From the NCBI GenBank assembly GCA_002197995.1, contig NGZR01000006.1, forward strand, positions 1,488,001 to 1,552,000: a DNA stretch of 64,000 bases, given 5' to 3'. Below are positions 44,828 to 56,984 of this stretch, piece after piece (positions within the stretch are counted from its first letter, which is position 1; every line of letters starts with the position of its first letter). The position numbers and the translations under genes were made by a program. The DNA comes from Gaeumannomyces sp. JS-464. Taxonomy: Eukaryota; Ascomycota; Sordariomycetes; Magnaporthales; Magnaporthaceae. The notes beneath the pieces are model-generated. The model worked only from the letters and a program-made list of their open reading frames with translations, ran no database searches and was not told the origin of the DNA.

Positions 44828-45520
44828 GGGCCTGTACTAGACTATCGGTTTTTTGGTTTTTTAACCCCCCTGCCGGTTTTTTAGATAAGCGAGGATCGTC
44901 ACAAGGGGCCCTGCAATAAAAAATGTACCTTTATAAATAAATTTGTCTATTTTTAACCCCTGGCAGCAGTTTGCAAGCGAATTTCCCCTTTAGGAGGTGG
45001 CAAAAAAAAAGATTTATTATTATCTGGTCCTATTTGCACGCACCAAACCCCTCGTGCCCGGCCTCCTACACGTGCCCGGCCCTCCCTAGGGCGGCCCTTT
45101 TTATCACAGCCGGTAGGGGCTAAAGAAAATGGGCGGCAAAAAGATGGTATTTCGAATAGGCTGGGGCCAGAGGCCTTGCCTGGGAGGAAATCTTTATTTA
45201 TTATAGCCTGGAAGCCCGTGCGGAGGCCTGGGCACGTAACGGGCCCGTGACACTTTTTGGGTTCCAAATTTTTCCAAGTCAAACTCTTTCGAAAGCGGGA
45301 GGGTCGTTAGCTTTATATATTTAACAGATGGCAAAGGAGGTGGCAAAGGAGGTGGCTAGGGCCCGGGGTCCGCGGCTCGTTGTCCTGCGAAAAGATACTT
45401 CTGGCGGGTCTTCCGAAAGATTTTCACAAGGGTTTGCGCGGACCCGCAAACTGGTTTTCAAGCGGTTTTTAAAAATAGTATGGAAAAACCAAAAACCCCA
45501 ATTTACTCTAGGACAGGCCC
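44828..45520. mobile_element. Short TIR element 3 (Harbinger/MITE-like), 693 bp
   Basis: The left end reads GGGCCTGTACTAGACTAT and the right end, inward, GGGCCTGTCCTAGAGTAA; both run on into GGTTTTTTGGTTTTTTAA or GGGTTTTTGGTTTTTCC. Perfect TAA duplications flank it (44825-44827 and 45521-45523). It shares interior phrases with element 2 and the GGTTTTTTAACCCCC motif with element 1. It lies only 14 bases right of the second Fot1-type element. Confidence 0.8.
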
Positions 45521-45523
45521 TAA

Positions 45524-45869
45524 GTCCAACCACCACATGGCGCAAGATGGAAAACATCAAATACAAAACCGCGAAACAAAGATCGTAGAGAATAGAAAGC
45601 GCGGGCCCGGCGTGACAGCAGCTGGGAAGAAAGACAATTAATTAACCACAAACCAGAATGGACCCCCTGATCAAACCGAGGACGAAAAGAAGACGCACGA
45701 TGACAGGAAGATCTACCCAGGGATGGGAATGTAGGATGCGCAAAAAGAAGAAAAAGAAAGACAAGGACAGGAAACAAGTGGACCATCACAGCCATGGATG
45801 ATGCCCACGGGGCGAGGGGGATGGAGGGGTCGTGGTAGGCCTGCCTGCACTAACCATATGCATGAGGGC
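45524..45869. other. Interval between TIR element 3 and the Hsp70-like remnant
   Basis: About 350 bases without supported coding sequence. Confidence 0.3.
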
Positions 45870-46300
45870 CTACGCCTTGGTGCGCTGCGGCCTGAACACC
45901 CGACGCACGACCGACAGTGGCGCCTTCTCCAGTCGCACCCGCTGTAGTAGAAACAGGTGGTGGGCCCTGACGAGGCCATACGCAACCGCCATCTGGGGCT
46001 CGCCGACGGGGTGGAACGTCGTGTCCTTTGTGACGTTGAGAATCGACTGGGATGGCGTGCGGGCGCCCGCCTTTCAGTGCGTTCCTGACTGCATCCTTGG
46101 ACGTATGTCGAGGAGCCGAAGCCGCCGACGAAGACGAACATGTCGAGAAGCCCCGACAGGCCGGCTTCGCTGGCGAGCGGGCCCCGACGTAGAGGTCGTC
46201 GCGCATGTCCATGATGTGCCCGACTATACCCGGCTGTCCCGGGTGGCCCATAAGCTGTTCAATGAACAGAGGTTCCAGGGCCTCCCTAACGATACCGTCA
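45870..46300 (-). pseudogene. Hsp70-like ATPase fragment
   Basis: On the minus strand, A-S-E-A-G-L-S-G-L-L-D-M-F-V-F-V-G-G-F-G-S-S near 46190-46120 carries the V-G-G-F-G-S-S phosphate-2-type motif of the fungal Hsp70-like (Hsp12A-type) family. In another frame, P-V-G-E-P-Q-M-A-V-A-Y-G-L-V near 45980 is the usual downstream phrase, followed by a stop at 45870. The upstream piece R-E-A-L-E-P-L-F-I-E-Q-L may belong to it. No ATPase N-terminus is present, so only a C-terminal fragment remains. Confidence 0.5.
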
Positions 46301-46360
46301 CGAGATTAGCAGTCCGTCGAGGGTTTGTGACACGAGAGCATTTGTGGAGGCAAGTCGGAA

Positions 46361-46868
46361 TTACCATTTGATCACCAGGTAGTTCCCATCGATGCCGATA
46401 CCTCCAACCTCAGGGATGTTGGTGGTCTCGGCAAGTTCCTCGATGTTATAAGCCATCAGCTGCTTCTCTCCTGCTGAGAACTTTGTCCACGGCCTCGTCG
46501 AGAATCGCCACCATCTTCTTCGCCTTGGGCTTGATATTGAACGTCCAGTTGAGCCGGCTGAAGACGTCCGTCCCCTTGATGGGCTCTCCGACGAGCCTGT
46601 TTGCTTTCACGGTCTCGAGATAGAGATGGCGCTCAGCGTCAAGGACCCTCTTAAAATAGGCCGGTTTGTATTGCGGATCGCGACGGGCCCCGGTGCGTAT
46701 GATGCGCATGTACTTGAGTGTGTCGCTCAGCCTGCCCGCGCAGTCCTTGAAGCGCGTCTTAGGCTTTTCGGACCTCGAATAGGCATGGCCGTACCCGAAG
46801 GCGGAAGTCACGCATGTTGCGGTGACGGCGAAGATTGCTGGAAGGTCACTAAGAGCTGCCGTTGCCAT
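46361..46868 (-). CDS. Small protein of unknown function
   Basis: Met 46868 opens a frame with a hydrophobic N-terminus (L-S-D-L-P-A-I-F-A-V-T-A-T-C-V-T-S-A-F), then R-F-K-D-C-A-G-R-L-S-D-T-L-K-Y-M and L-N-W-T-F-N-I-K-P-K-A-K-K-M. The first frame stops at 46446. A one-base change near 46455-46475 would continue it as G-E-K-Q-L-M-A-Y-N-I-E-E-L-A-E-T-T and I-G-I-D-G-N-Y-L-V-I-K-W to a stop at 46361, about 168 residues in all. I do not recognise the family. Confidence 0.4.
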
Positions 46869-48115
46869 GATGGACGTGAGGCCGGGAAGGCTCTGTTTTT
46901 AAGGTGTGGTAGGATTGAGATACGACGGCGGAGCGCCGTATTGGTAGCAGACTGGCTTGGGAAGGAGGTTTGGTGGATGGTGAGAGACAAGTTCTAGAGG
47001 AGGCCGAGCTGGAGGTGGTGTCACGCTTTTAATATACTGCAGAACCCAAGTTGAAGCTGAACGGGCTTCCAGGAGGAGACGTCGAGCCGCCTTGCTGCCC
47101 ATGGACGACTTCCCCCACGGCCCCCAAGGTGGCCTCAGCTGCCCTGGCTCGACGCTACTGATGGTGGAGTGGGTTAACCCAATAGATGGTGCAGCAGACC
47201 CCTGATGGAACATTTCCACTAGCAGATGACTATTTGCTGTCGACAAAAGAAAAGAAAACTGACAGGGACGCATCAACACGAAGGTCCGGCAGCAGTGGTT
47301 CCTATCTCCGGTGGTACCACGCGCGGCTGCTGCTCGGCCTGTAGGTACAAAACCAGCAGGTATTAAGGGGCCTGCAGAGAAGGGGAAAAAAAAGAAAGGC
47401 AGTGACAAGAGGCAATGGGGAACCAGGCCAGCCTAGCCCCCTCTCCCAAAGGGAGCGGTGTCGCCCAGCACTGCCACCGCCATCACTTGAGAAGTGGCGC
47501 CCCAGACCCTCTCAGCTACGGTGAGCGCCGACCGCCTCCTTCCCCGTGCCTTCCTGGACGTGATGTCCGGTGCGCCCGGCCGGCTGCTCGAGATGCCAGT
47601 CGCCCATGCCCCTCCTCCAGGAAAAATACCGTGGGCGCCGGCTGCGGCAAGGGATCGCGGCCCGGCGAAGGCGCAGGTCAGACGAACGCCGACCGCGTGC
47701 TCCTGCGCATGTGGAGGAGGAGGGGGGAGATGGAGGCCACGCGCGGATCGTCGTCTCGGGAGATGTCGGGACCGAACGGAATGGCGGGGCGGCAGCGAGG
47801 GCCAGAGTGTTCACTTCTCGCACGCAGCACGCGCATCTTGGCATGAGGAGGTGATGCAGCGCGCGGGCACGCGGCTGACGCTCTGCTCACCGCAAAGGTG
47901 CCTGCGACAGGGGAGGCTTCGTGACGCGGCGGCCGCACGGGGCTCGAATGGACGTCCAAGGAGATTGATGGGAACGCGGCTGCGGCTGGGCCGTATTTTT
48001 TCGTTAGCTGCGTGATGAAGAGGGGGAAAAGCAAAGAAGAATACTAAGCTGCAGACAGGCCAAGGCGGATGGAGAGGGGTATGAGTAGAGGGAAGGGAGG
48101 GGTCAGGACAGAGGG

Positions 48116-48150
48116 GATAGAGAGAGAGAGAGAGAAAGAGAGGAGAGAAG
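48116..48150 (+). repeat. GA-rich microsatellite
   Basis: Nearly pure GA dinucleotide run (GATAGAGAGAGAGAGAGAGA followed by AAGAGAGGAGAG). Confidence 0.85.
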
Positions 48151-50013
48151 CGGAAGGGTCGGAAAAGGCGGAGATTGCGAAAGTGAAGGGAGAGATACGT
48201 CACTCTTCCTCGCGGACAACCAGTCGGGAGGGGAAAGAAGCCGAAAGGCCAGAAAAAGGCGGAAAGTGACAGAGCAGGCGAGAGAGAGACAGATCACATT
48301 TCCTCGCAAACGGCGATGCTGGACGGGAGGGGGTGGGAGTTGTTATGTACCGGTGCCTGATGCTGGAGCGCGCCAAGGAGGTTCTCGGCTGCAGGAAGAG
48401 CCACCTGCTACATGTCGGGCAGACGGCGGGTTTGATTGGGCACTCAAACGAGGGCTGATGGGCGGAAATGAGGTTGCCGAGAAGGAGAGGAGCGGGCGCG
48501 GGAGCAAACCGGCACGCGCCGGGAGCTGAGTGGTTGGCGCTCGCATGGGCGCCGCTCTGGGGAGCGACCGAGCTTTTGCTTGCTTCATGCTTTTGCCCAG
48601 ACCCCTGGGTGTTGTCGATCTGGGTACCGTGTCTGGGTGCCTGCCGCTGAAGGGTCGGGACCCCTAGGGGTACGTGGGATGTGAGGTGGTTGAGATATAA
48701 GAAAAGAGCCTCAATAGCGGGCGGACCAGTCTGTGCCAGGCAAGTTGGAGCTCCATCAATATAGCGTACTTCCTCCGCTAGGGTTGGCAGATGGGGCCCC
48801 GGAGATGGACCCCAGCCGCAGCGCTAGCGGAGGGGAAAGCCAGCGCCAGGCGTGGCACGCGTTGGCAGCGTCATGCGGGTGTTTGCCCGGCGGGCATAGG
48901 GCGGTGAGCCAGGGCCGCGCTACTGCAAAAGAGGCGTCCAATAAGTGGCGCTGGACATGGGCGCAGGCAAACGGCGGCATGGCGAGCGATCGGCAATGCT
49001 TTTCTAGCGTGTCTCTGCTTTCTGCAGCGAGCAGACGGAGCTGCTTCCCACAGCGACAGCAAAACGACAAACGCCGCTAATTAGGTACCTCCCATTGCTC
49101 AACATCGGGGATGGCATTCTCCTGCATGTTGTTGACAATCAAGCCGTCGGCATACCACCTCGGTCCAGCTGTTTTGCCCGAGCATGTTGTCCAGTACGGT
49201 GACCAGCCCGCCCCCACCGTCCGGAGCTGGTCAAACCTGCATGCTGAGCTTGGATGGGGGAGGTTCCCCTCCCCGTCGCCCTAGGTCGCGACGGCAAACG
49301 GCCGCACGAATCAGCAAGGAGCTGCCTAGCTTCGCTTTTGCGCTGGATCCCCACCCCTCCCGCAATGGAGTGCTGCCAAACTGCTAGCGCCCTCAACAAA
49401 AAGCATGGGGGACCTTTTTTTGGGCTTTCCCTGTTTGTCTCTGCAGCGGTGCAGCACGTATTTGCTGAAGATGATGGGCAGCACTTGGCGTCGGGTACTG
49501 CGTTGTGCCTGGGAGGCCTCAGCCGCTGGGCGAGAGCCAGGTCGCGGGACAGGTGCGCAATCTGCCCGACAGAGTGACAACCCTGTAGCTCGTGCTTGTG
49601 GCCGACGGGCTGCCCTCAATCGGGAACCCGATAGCTTCATTTGCCGGCCAAGCCTTTACCAAAACGGAAGCGCCGAACATCGGAATGAGGTTCTGGCTGG
49701 CTGGCAGCGGCCGATCTGCGCGCTGGGGGAAGTTTCACGGCCCCTACCTGTAGGTACAAGGTAGGCACCTGGCACCCACAGGAACCCGTGCGTGCTAGCC
49801 CCAGGCATCCACATGCCTATCTGCAGTGTGGCAGGTGGTGGCCAGGTGGGCGCTGAACGAACTGGCGTTTGCTGGATGGAAGTAGAATCCTTCACCGGGT
49901 ACCCACCCAGGAGCCCCAGGAGCCCACGAAAGTCCCCCACTCTCATATACTTGCGGTTTCGCGGTGATCCCAGGCAGTACTTGTGCATCATTTGGAAGTT
50001 GCGCGAGTGAGGG

Positions 50014-50032
50014 AAAAAAAAAAAAAAAAAAA
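50014..50032 (+). repeat. Poly-A tract (19 nt)
   Basis: Uninterrupted run of 19 A. Confidence 0.85.
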
Positions 50033-50515
50033 GGCTTACGATCCTGGCATCCTGGCCACGACGCTGCTGCCATCGTGGGCGTCAACGTTGGGGCCACCAA
50101 TTTGGTCCTAGTCAGTGAGGAAGCGTCCGTTGGGGCTGCATCGTTTCGAACAGAGCCAGCCCACCACCGCCGTCTCGCGGCCCAACAAAGATCCCGCAGG
50201 GGACACTGGAGAAATGGCCTCATCTGAGCCAGTCGGCAAATTTCTGGAGACCAGCACCGCTTGCCGACAGACCGGGCGTGGCCCTATGGCAAAGTCGGCG
50301 GGCGTTCTGGGCTGCTGAGCCGAGATTGGGACGTCCCACGGTCGGCACCACGAGAAGTGGCTTGTCGGCCGATTGGGGCCAGCGGGGGAGGAAGGAATGA
50401 AGTCTGGGAGAAAAAAAAAGAAAAAAAAGGATGGGCACCTAGAGGGGGTGAGTGATGGAAACTAAAAGCAGCAGCGCTGGGATCTTTTGATATACCGACT
50501 CCCACTTCCTGCACT

Positions 50516-50518
<3 letters not shown>

Positions 50519-50555
<37 letters not shown>
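50519..50555 (+). repeat. Poly-T tract (37 nt)
   Basis: Longest homopolymer of the window: 37 T without interruption. Confidence 0.9.
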
Positions 50556-51559
50556 CGTTACCGCATGGTTGGGCCTGCAAACGCCGTGACGTTCGGATAA
50601 GCATTGCGGGACACCCGGGATTGGGAGGGGTCCAGTGGGTCGGTCGCTGTGTGGCCATGGAAGGGGGGTGTGTGTCCAGAACCAACCTAGTTGAGATCAT
50701 CAATTTGCCGAAATCTCCTAGCCGCACCATGTCGGGCGGGTGTGGGGTGGCGTGCGGCCGCCTGGACCGACCAGCCCGTGCTTGGGTTAGACACCACCAA
50801 CTGCCACCCACGCACCCACGCCAGGGGACGGACGGGCAACGGTCGCTTGTTAGATGTGGCTTGAGAGCCGGCCCGGGGGCGTGGTCCGCGCTAGCAGAGT
50901 CACAAGCCGCTCCTCGCATTGTCCAATCTAGGTTGGTTTCCATGTGTGTTCTCCGTCTCACTCTCAGCCCGAAGAGTGGGGGGAGGGCGAGCCGCCCGTG
51001 TGCCCTGAGCTGCCAGCCACATCCGCCAGGTGTGGCTGCGCGCTCGCAATCCGCAGTTGTCGCATTCTTTGCGATGCGGCCTTGCGACGCGGGACCGATC
51101 AGAATGGAGGTCGCGGCGAGTGGATCGGCAGATAACGAAAAAGACGCCGGCAGAGGGTGCTTGGACAGTTGCGATGGAAAGGGATAATTGAACGGCACCC
51201 GCGACCGAGCTCGACATCTCCTCGACGCTCGACGCTTGGGGACTTTGGTCTAGGCATCGACGATCGCACGGCGCTCGGGAAAAAAAATAAAGAATTCTCC
51301 CCGTCGACAACCAGCTATGTAGTTCAGATGAAGTTTTCCTGTTACAATCTGCTTTTGGCAGCCCCAAATTGCCATGGTGGACGCGCCTGCGATACCAGCG
51401 GATGCAGACCAATCCCGAAAATGTCAATGGCGACGCGGATGCCCTGCAAATGGCCTCGCCCAGAATGGACGGATTATTTTATTGTTCTTCTGCCTCTGGA
51501 AACTTTTGTACAATTTCGCAACGTCCCATCCCGGCCGTTTAAGAGCCCGCGAACACAGT

Positions 51560-53562
51560 CTAGGCAATCCAGAACCAGATCTTCTGCCAAACGTTCTTGG
51601 GCACAGGCTCGACGTCGTTGGCGGCCAGCGCGTCCATCTCGCGAACGCCCGTGATGACGTCGATGTCCTCGGTCCGCCTGAAGAAGGGCGTCCGCTTGGC
51701 CGCCTTGTGGCCGAGGTAGAGGGCTAGGAAGATGGGGAGGGTGATGTACGCGACGAGGAACGACTGCACGTCCCATTTGCCGGGGAAGAAGAGCGCGAAG
51801 CCGTTGGTCAGCGTGAGGAGGACAAGCACCACCAGGACGAAGTAGGTGCCGTAGGGCTGCAAGGCCCCCTTGAAGGGCAGTGTGTGCAGCAGGCCGCGGA
51901 AGGTGAGCGCGGAGCGGAAACGCAGGTAGGTGATGAGGACGACGATCCAGGCGATGTAGCCAGAGATGGTGCTAATGATCGTATGGATTGTGAGCTATAT
52001 TGGTTTCAGAGAAGCGGGCAAGCGAACCGGCGACGTTGGCCGAGAGGAAGACTCGCGACGTACCTTAGATTCATCAGCCACGTGAACACTAGGCCGCTGG
52101 CCTCGTTAACCTTGAGGTATGCAAGCAGGCCGACGGACCAGGTGGCCAAAACGGCGGCGTAGGGCACGCCGCGCTTGGTGGACCTGGCAAAAATGCGGGG
52201 CGCCTGGCCGTTAAGGGCCAGCGAGTAGAGCACGCGCGAGCCCGAATACAGGAAGGCGTTGCCGGCGGACCAGGCGCTGGTCAGAATGGCGGCGTTGATG
52301 ACGTGATTGAGGCCGACGATGCCAGCGCGCTGGATGCCGATGACCCAGGGGGACGCGTTGGCGTTGGACGTTTTGTTGAGCAGCTTTTTCTCGTCGTGCG
52401 GCGTGATGACACCGACCATGAGGGAGCCCAGCCCGTAGAAGATGGCAAGCCGCCAGATGAAGCGGCGCGCGGCTTTGGGGATGTTGCGGCGCGGGGCCAT
52501 GGTCTCGCCCGACGCGAGCGCGATCAGCTCGGGCGAAGTGATGAAGGCGAAGCCGGCCTGGACGAAGGCGGTCCAGTAGGCGAGAAAGTTGCCGGTGCTG
52601 CCCTCGACGAGGTACGGCTTTATGGCGCCGGGACTGTACCAGTAGAGGAAGCCGATGCGCTGGCCGTTGGGCGCGCCGCCGAGCATGATGACGAGAGACA
52701 CCAAGATCAAGCCCATGATGGTGATGAACTTGATGCTGGCAAACCAGAACTCGGCCTCGCCGAAGACACCGACGGCGAAAATGTTGAGGCCCAGCGTCAC
52801 GAACAGGATGATGGTAATCCAGACCCAGGCCGGGACGGGGGTCTGCCAGTAGTCCAGGAGAATGGCGCCGGCGACGGCCTCGGCACCTACAAGCATAGCA
52901 TACGCGTCTACTCCCGAAAACAGGGGTAGTTAGGAACCGGTGGATGTTGAAATGCTGGAGCGCGGTCTAGCTTACACCAGTAGTTGTATCCAGTAGCAAA
53001 CGCCAGTGACGGATCGACAAAGCGGTCGACAAAATAGCTGTGATGCGTGGTCAGTGGACGGTCCATGGTTGGCGGCAAGCCAGAATGGGACGGGGGTCGG
53101 CACATACGGGATGGAGATGCCCTTCAGGGGCAGGTATGTCGAGATTTCGGCCAGGTCGTTCATGATGAAATACACCAGGAACATCATGGAGCAGTAGGCC
53201 AGGAACAGGGGAAGCGGGCCGACAAGGCTCAGGATGCCTCCCGATCCGACGAAGAGTCCTGTCCCGATGCTGCAGGAGCCAGCGAGACCCGGTCAGTGTC
53301 GGCGCGACGCGCTGAACGATTGAGCCGCATCCACGGTATGGCACGGCCATAGCGCCGGGTTGGCCTCGACTCACGCTCCGCCCAGGGCCAAGAATTGGAT
53401 GTGTCTGCTTTTCAGCCCACGCTCCAGCTGGTTGTGCTTCGTGAGCAGGTCCTCGGTGCCGTCGGCGCGGACCTGGGCGATGTTGGCGTCCTGCACGTAG
53501 CCCGCCGCGGGCTTGCCCTCGACGTCGGCGCTGGGGCCAGGCGAGCCGCTGTCGCCCTTCAT
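51560..53562 (-). CDS. Amino-acid permease (APC superfamily, YAT type)
   Basis: A plasma-membrane proton/amino-acid symporter by family. Five exons, 53562-53375, 53269-53108, 53037-52976, 52886-52064 and 51971-51560, give a clean 548-residue protein. The cytosolic N-terminus ends with L-K-S-R-H-I-Q-F-L-A-L-G-G-A-I-G-T-G-L-F-V-G, the conserved start of span 1 in fungal permeases. Later marks are A-E-I-S-T-Y-L-P, D-P-S-L-A-F-A-T-G-Y-N-Y-W, G-E-A-E-F-W-F-A-S-I-K, A-G-F-A-F-I-T-S-P-E-L, E-T-M-A-P-R-R-N-I-P-K-A, S-A-G-N-A-F-L-Y-S-G-S-R-V-L-Y and the C-terminal W-F-W-I-A. The substrate cannot be deduced. It is one of the few multi-exon genes here without any frame defect. Confidence 0.93.
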
Positions 53563-54672
53563 CGCGGCGGCGGTCGACGGTTCCTCTCCGTTTCTCCTCG
53601 GCGCGAGTGGGACGTGTAAGAAGCGGCGGTTTAGCTTAATCGGCGGTGAGGAGCCGACTGACGTTGGCCAAAGGTTTCCGGCTTCGTGGAAGTTGCCGAC
53701 GCGCGCACACGTGGACTACCTGACAAGACAAAAGTAAAAAAGGAAGAAAGAAGGGACGAGACGGATCATCAGACGAACAGGAAGTAGAGAAAAAAGTCTT
53801 GGGCGATCCCTGCATGTCGACGGGGTCCATCGCAATGTAACATGCGTTGTGGCGACCGACGGCTTGTTTCTTTTTTTTTCTTTTTTCTCTGTCTTCTTCA
53901 GCGTTGGCAACTCCGAATGGCCATCGCCACCGGCACCACCCCATAGGCCTTTTCCGCTTCCAGAGCTCGGTCGGCAGTGGGGGCGCGGGGAAAAGGGCCG
54001 GGCTCGGTGGGGACGGGAGCGCGCTAAGCTCTCGCAGGCAGGTGCAGGCTGGTTGCCGAGACCATCATCGCCTTGGCCGACCGGCTGGCGCAGCCAGCTC
54101 GTGCGTCAGTGTCAGCAGCTGATGGGAGATCCGTAGGCCGACCCGGCTTGACGGAGGACTCGGCGGCGTGGTGATCGAAAGCTTGGGCGTTGAGGTCGCC
54201 TGTTTGGCCAGCGCACTAGCCAGCGACGACGCTTGCTGACCGAGGCATGCTTCCATAGTCGCAAGCAGATTCTGGGGCTGTCCCTGGAGACGCGTCGATG
54301 GGGAATTGGGCTGCGGAGTGCCCCCGCATGCCATCTCTCGGCGCGTCTCGGGGTACCCTGGCAGGCCTGAGTCTTTGACCGCAACGAGATCAAAAGTCAA
54401 ATTGACTGCTAGTAAATTTGGTATCGTCTCGACTCCAAAAATGTTGGTCTGGCGCTTCTAACCGTTCAACACTTGCCGAATGTCGCCAGAGTCGATGGCA
54501 AATGCCGACAATTGCCGCCCAGCCCGGCCCGACCGACTGCCAGGATTCGAGCTGGGTCCACCCAACCCCAAGCTTATCAAAATTGGAGCCCCTGACTGCA
54601 GTCCGTCCAGGGGCCCGCCTTGAAATCGCAAAACACCGTCCTTGGCAAATACAAGATCGACACCTGACACCC
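53563..54672. other. Permease promoter and FMO 3' flank
   Basis: About 1.1 kb with no supported gene. Confidence 0.4.
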
Positions 54673-56795
54673 CTACCTCTCGGCCGCCGTCGCGTGTGCC
54701 CCCTCCGCCCCAAGCATGGCATCGGCCGCGCTTTGCTCGTTGACGCGTAAAATGGCCTCCCGGGCGCCGTCCCACGCCCTCCTCTTGCCCGTCTCGAAGA
54801 ACCTATAAATGTGCGGCGAGTTGACGCCCCAGGCCATAAGCCGCCACAGCCTGGGCTCGCGCAGGGAGAACGACAACCCGCGCCACGTCCAACCCAGGAC
54901 TCGTACACGCCCGTCCCGGCCGCATCGTCGACCCAGCGGAGCCAGGCGTGCGCATTCGCGACCAGGCCCTCAGGCTGCGCAATCCGGGGGCTGTTGCCGC
55001 TGTCGCGCCCGATAGCCGCGCGCCTGCGCGTCCGCCTGCGCCTCCATCTCGGCCCGCGGCGGCAGCGCCGTCTTGCCCGCCCACACCTGCGCCACCGCCA
55101 TGCCCGCCACCTCACGCTGCACTGCCGCGTGGATCAGGACCAGGTAGTTGAGGCAGGCCAGCGAGTCCGCCCAGCGCGGTGGGAAGATATTGCGGTACAG
55201 CCGCGGCACCCTCGGCGCCGGAGGCACTTTCGCTCCTCCTGCATCCTCCTCCGATGGCGACAGAGCCGGCGCCTCGCCGTCGCCGCCGCAGTACTCTAGC
55301 ACCCCCGGCGCCAGCACCCCGAGCGACGAGGTGTAACCCGTGCATGCAATCACGACATCCCATCCCGCACCACCTCCCCGTCCTCTATCTCCAGCTCCCG
55401 GGGCCCGACGAACCTCTTCGCAGCGCGCGTTGCCGTGATCCCTTGGTCGCGCAGCAGCGGCACTATGTCGTCGTTGACGACCAGGCTCGCAATGTTGGTC
55501 GCCAGCGCCGGCGAGCTGCCCAGCAGCGTGTCCTCGCCGGCCTTGCTGCCCCCCCACGCCTTGCGTACGACGCCCGAGAGCTGCAGGTGCATCAGTCGCC
55601 GGTACACCGCGGGCGCGTGCGCCTGCAGCCAGAAGTTGATGCGCGCCAGGCGCCAGCTCAGGAAGCGGTCGTATCGCTGCCCGTCCACGTTGCGCGGACC
55701 ACGACCGCGCGCCGTCGGTGCGCGAGGTAGACGTTCTGGGCATGAGGAGCGAGCTCCTGCGGCCGCGAGTTCACGAAAGAAGCATGTCAGTGTCAGTTTT
55801 AAATCGGCGACGAGCCTCTCTCCCGCAGCGATAAAGTGGGGTTTGCGCCAGCAGTCGAGAGCGCAAGGAAGACGTACCGCAGCGCAGTCGCACGCAGTGT
55901 TCCCCTGTCCAATCACTACGACGTTCAGACCCTTGAAGTCCTCCGGTCTGATACCCCGCGGAAACGTCAGCAAACACGCCCTGACAAAAGAGGCGTGGCA
56001 AGATCCCGCGACTCACCGTTTGTACGCCTGCGAGTGGATAACCTTGCCCTTAAACAGTTCCCGCCCCTTAAGCTCTGGGAGTGGCTTCGCTTCGGTCTCG
56101 GTGCCGGCGGCTACCAGGACCTTGTCGAACGACAGAGGATCCTCCTCGCCCTCGATGTCCAGCAGCCAAGCCTTGTTGTCGTCGCTTCGCCGGACCGAAC
56201 TTACGACCGTGTTGAACCGGATCCTGTCGACCAGGCCAAAGTGTTCCGCGTAGGACTGGTAGTAGCTTGCCATGTGCTCCGCCATGGGGAACCTTGGGAA
56301 GTCTTTTTGCCAAGGGAAAGGGAAAGGGTGGAGTTAGGGTCCCAGCTCGACGTATTACCAACTCGGAAAGGGGTGCCGAAGCAGGGAGGATGGTTACCAT
56401 CAGGGAACGGAAAGTCCGTGAAGCACGACTGCGCATGACACAAACAGGGTTAGCGGACAGATAGCTCCCTGGACCCATCGCTTGACGTGTAGCGCCCGCA
56501 GGAGTGGGAAGCCCCCACAATGAATTTGCTCATCTGGTACCGGGTGCCCACCGTCGCCGAGGTGCAGCTGGGGTCGTCGGAAAATGCCCAGAGGCCGCCC
56601 ACGGCGGACCGTCGCTCGAAGCCGGTGACTTGAAAGCCCTCCTCCTGGAGCGACTTTATGGCGGCCAGGCCGGCCGGACCTTTTTTCCACACCCGTCCAT
56701 CCAACCTCAAGTCAGCTAGGGCGACGCTCGTTTCGCGGTAAAAGGCGATACTCACCAGCGCCAATCACGGCCACGCGGGCCGGGCCTGTTGACAT
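54673..56795 (-). CDS. Flavin-containing monooxygenase
   Basis: An FAD/NADPH monooxygenase of the FMO (dimethylaniline monooxygenase-like) family, substrate unknown. Six exons: 56795-56756, 56679-56519, 56428-56398, 56302-56017, 55947-55878 and 55756-54673. The FAD motif V-I-G-A-G-P-A-G-L-A is formed across intron 1. Others are G-F-E-R-R (FAD ribose), S-C-F-T-D-F-P-F-P-D, the FMO signature F-K-G-K-V-I-H-S-Q-A-Y, the NADP motif I-G-Q-G-N-T-A-C-D, and I-A-C-T-G-Y-T-S. The C-terminal third includes Y-R-N-I-F-P-P-R-W-A-D-S-L-A and R-L-W-R-L-M-A-W-G-V-N. The last exon needs at least four frame changes: near 55697, 55365, 54985 and 54880. With so many, decay is as likely as sequence error. Confidence 0.8.
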
Positions 56796-56984
56796 GCTGA
56801 ACTGCTCGAGGCCCTCAGTCGTGTACTGTGGGTTTGGCTTCGACGGATTGGCGTACGGGCCGCGCGTCAAGGGAAGACTCGAAGGGACATTTCTTCCGCC
56901 GTCCGAGGGCGGCTCAACTGGCAGGCAGGCGCCCTGCCTTTTTGTTCCTGTCGGTGCGTCATGGCCCCGCTTCACCCTGGCTGC

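Larger units (their letters stand above)
46869..51559. other. 4.7 kb interval without a recognisable gene
   Basis: Open frames in this stretch are short, overlap on both strands and have no family motif. A purine-rich GA microsatellite lies at about 48116-48150, a 19-nt A-run at 50014-50032 and a 37-nt T-run at 50519-50555. RNA genes cannot be excluded. Confidence 0.4.
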
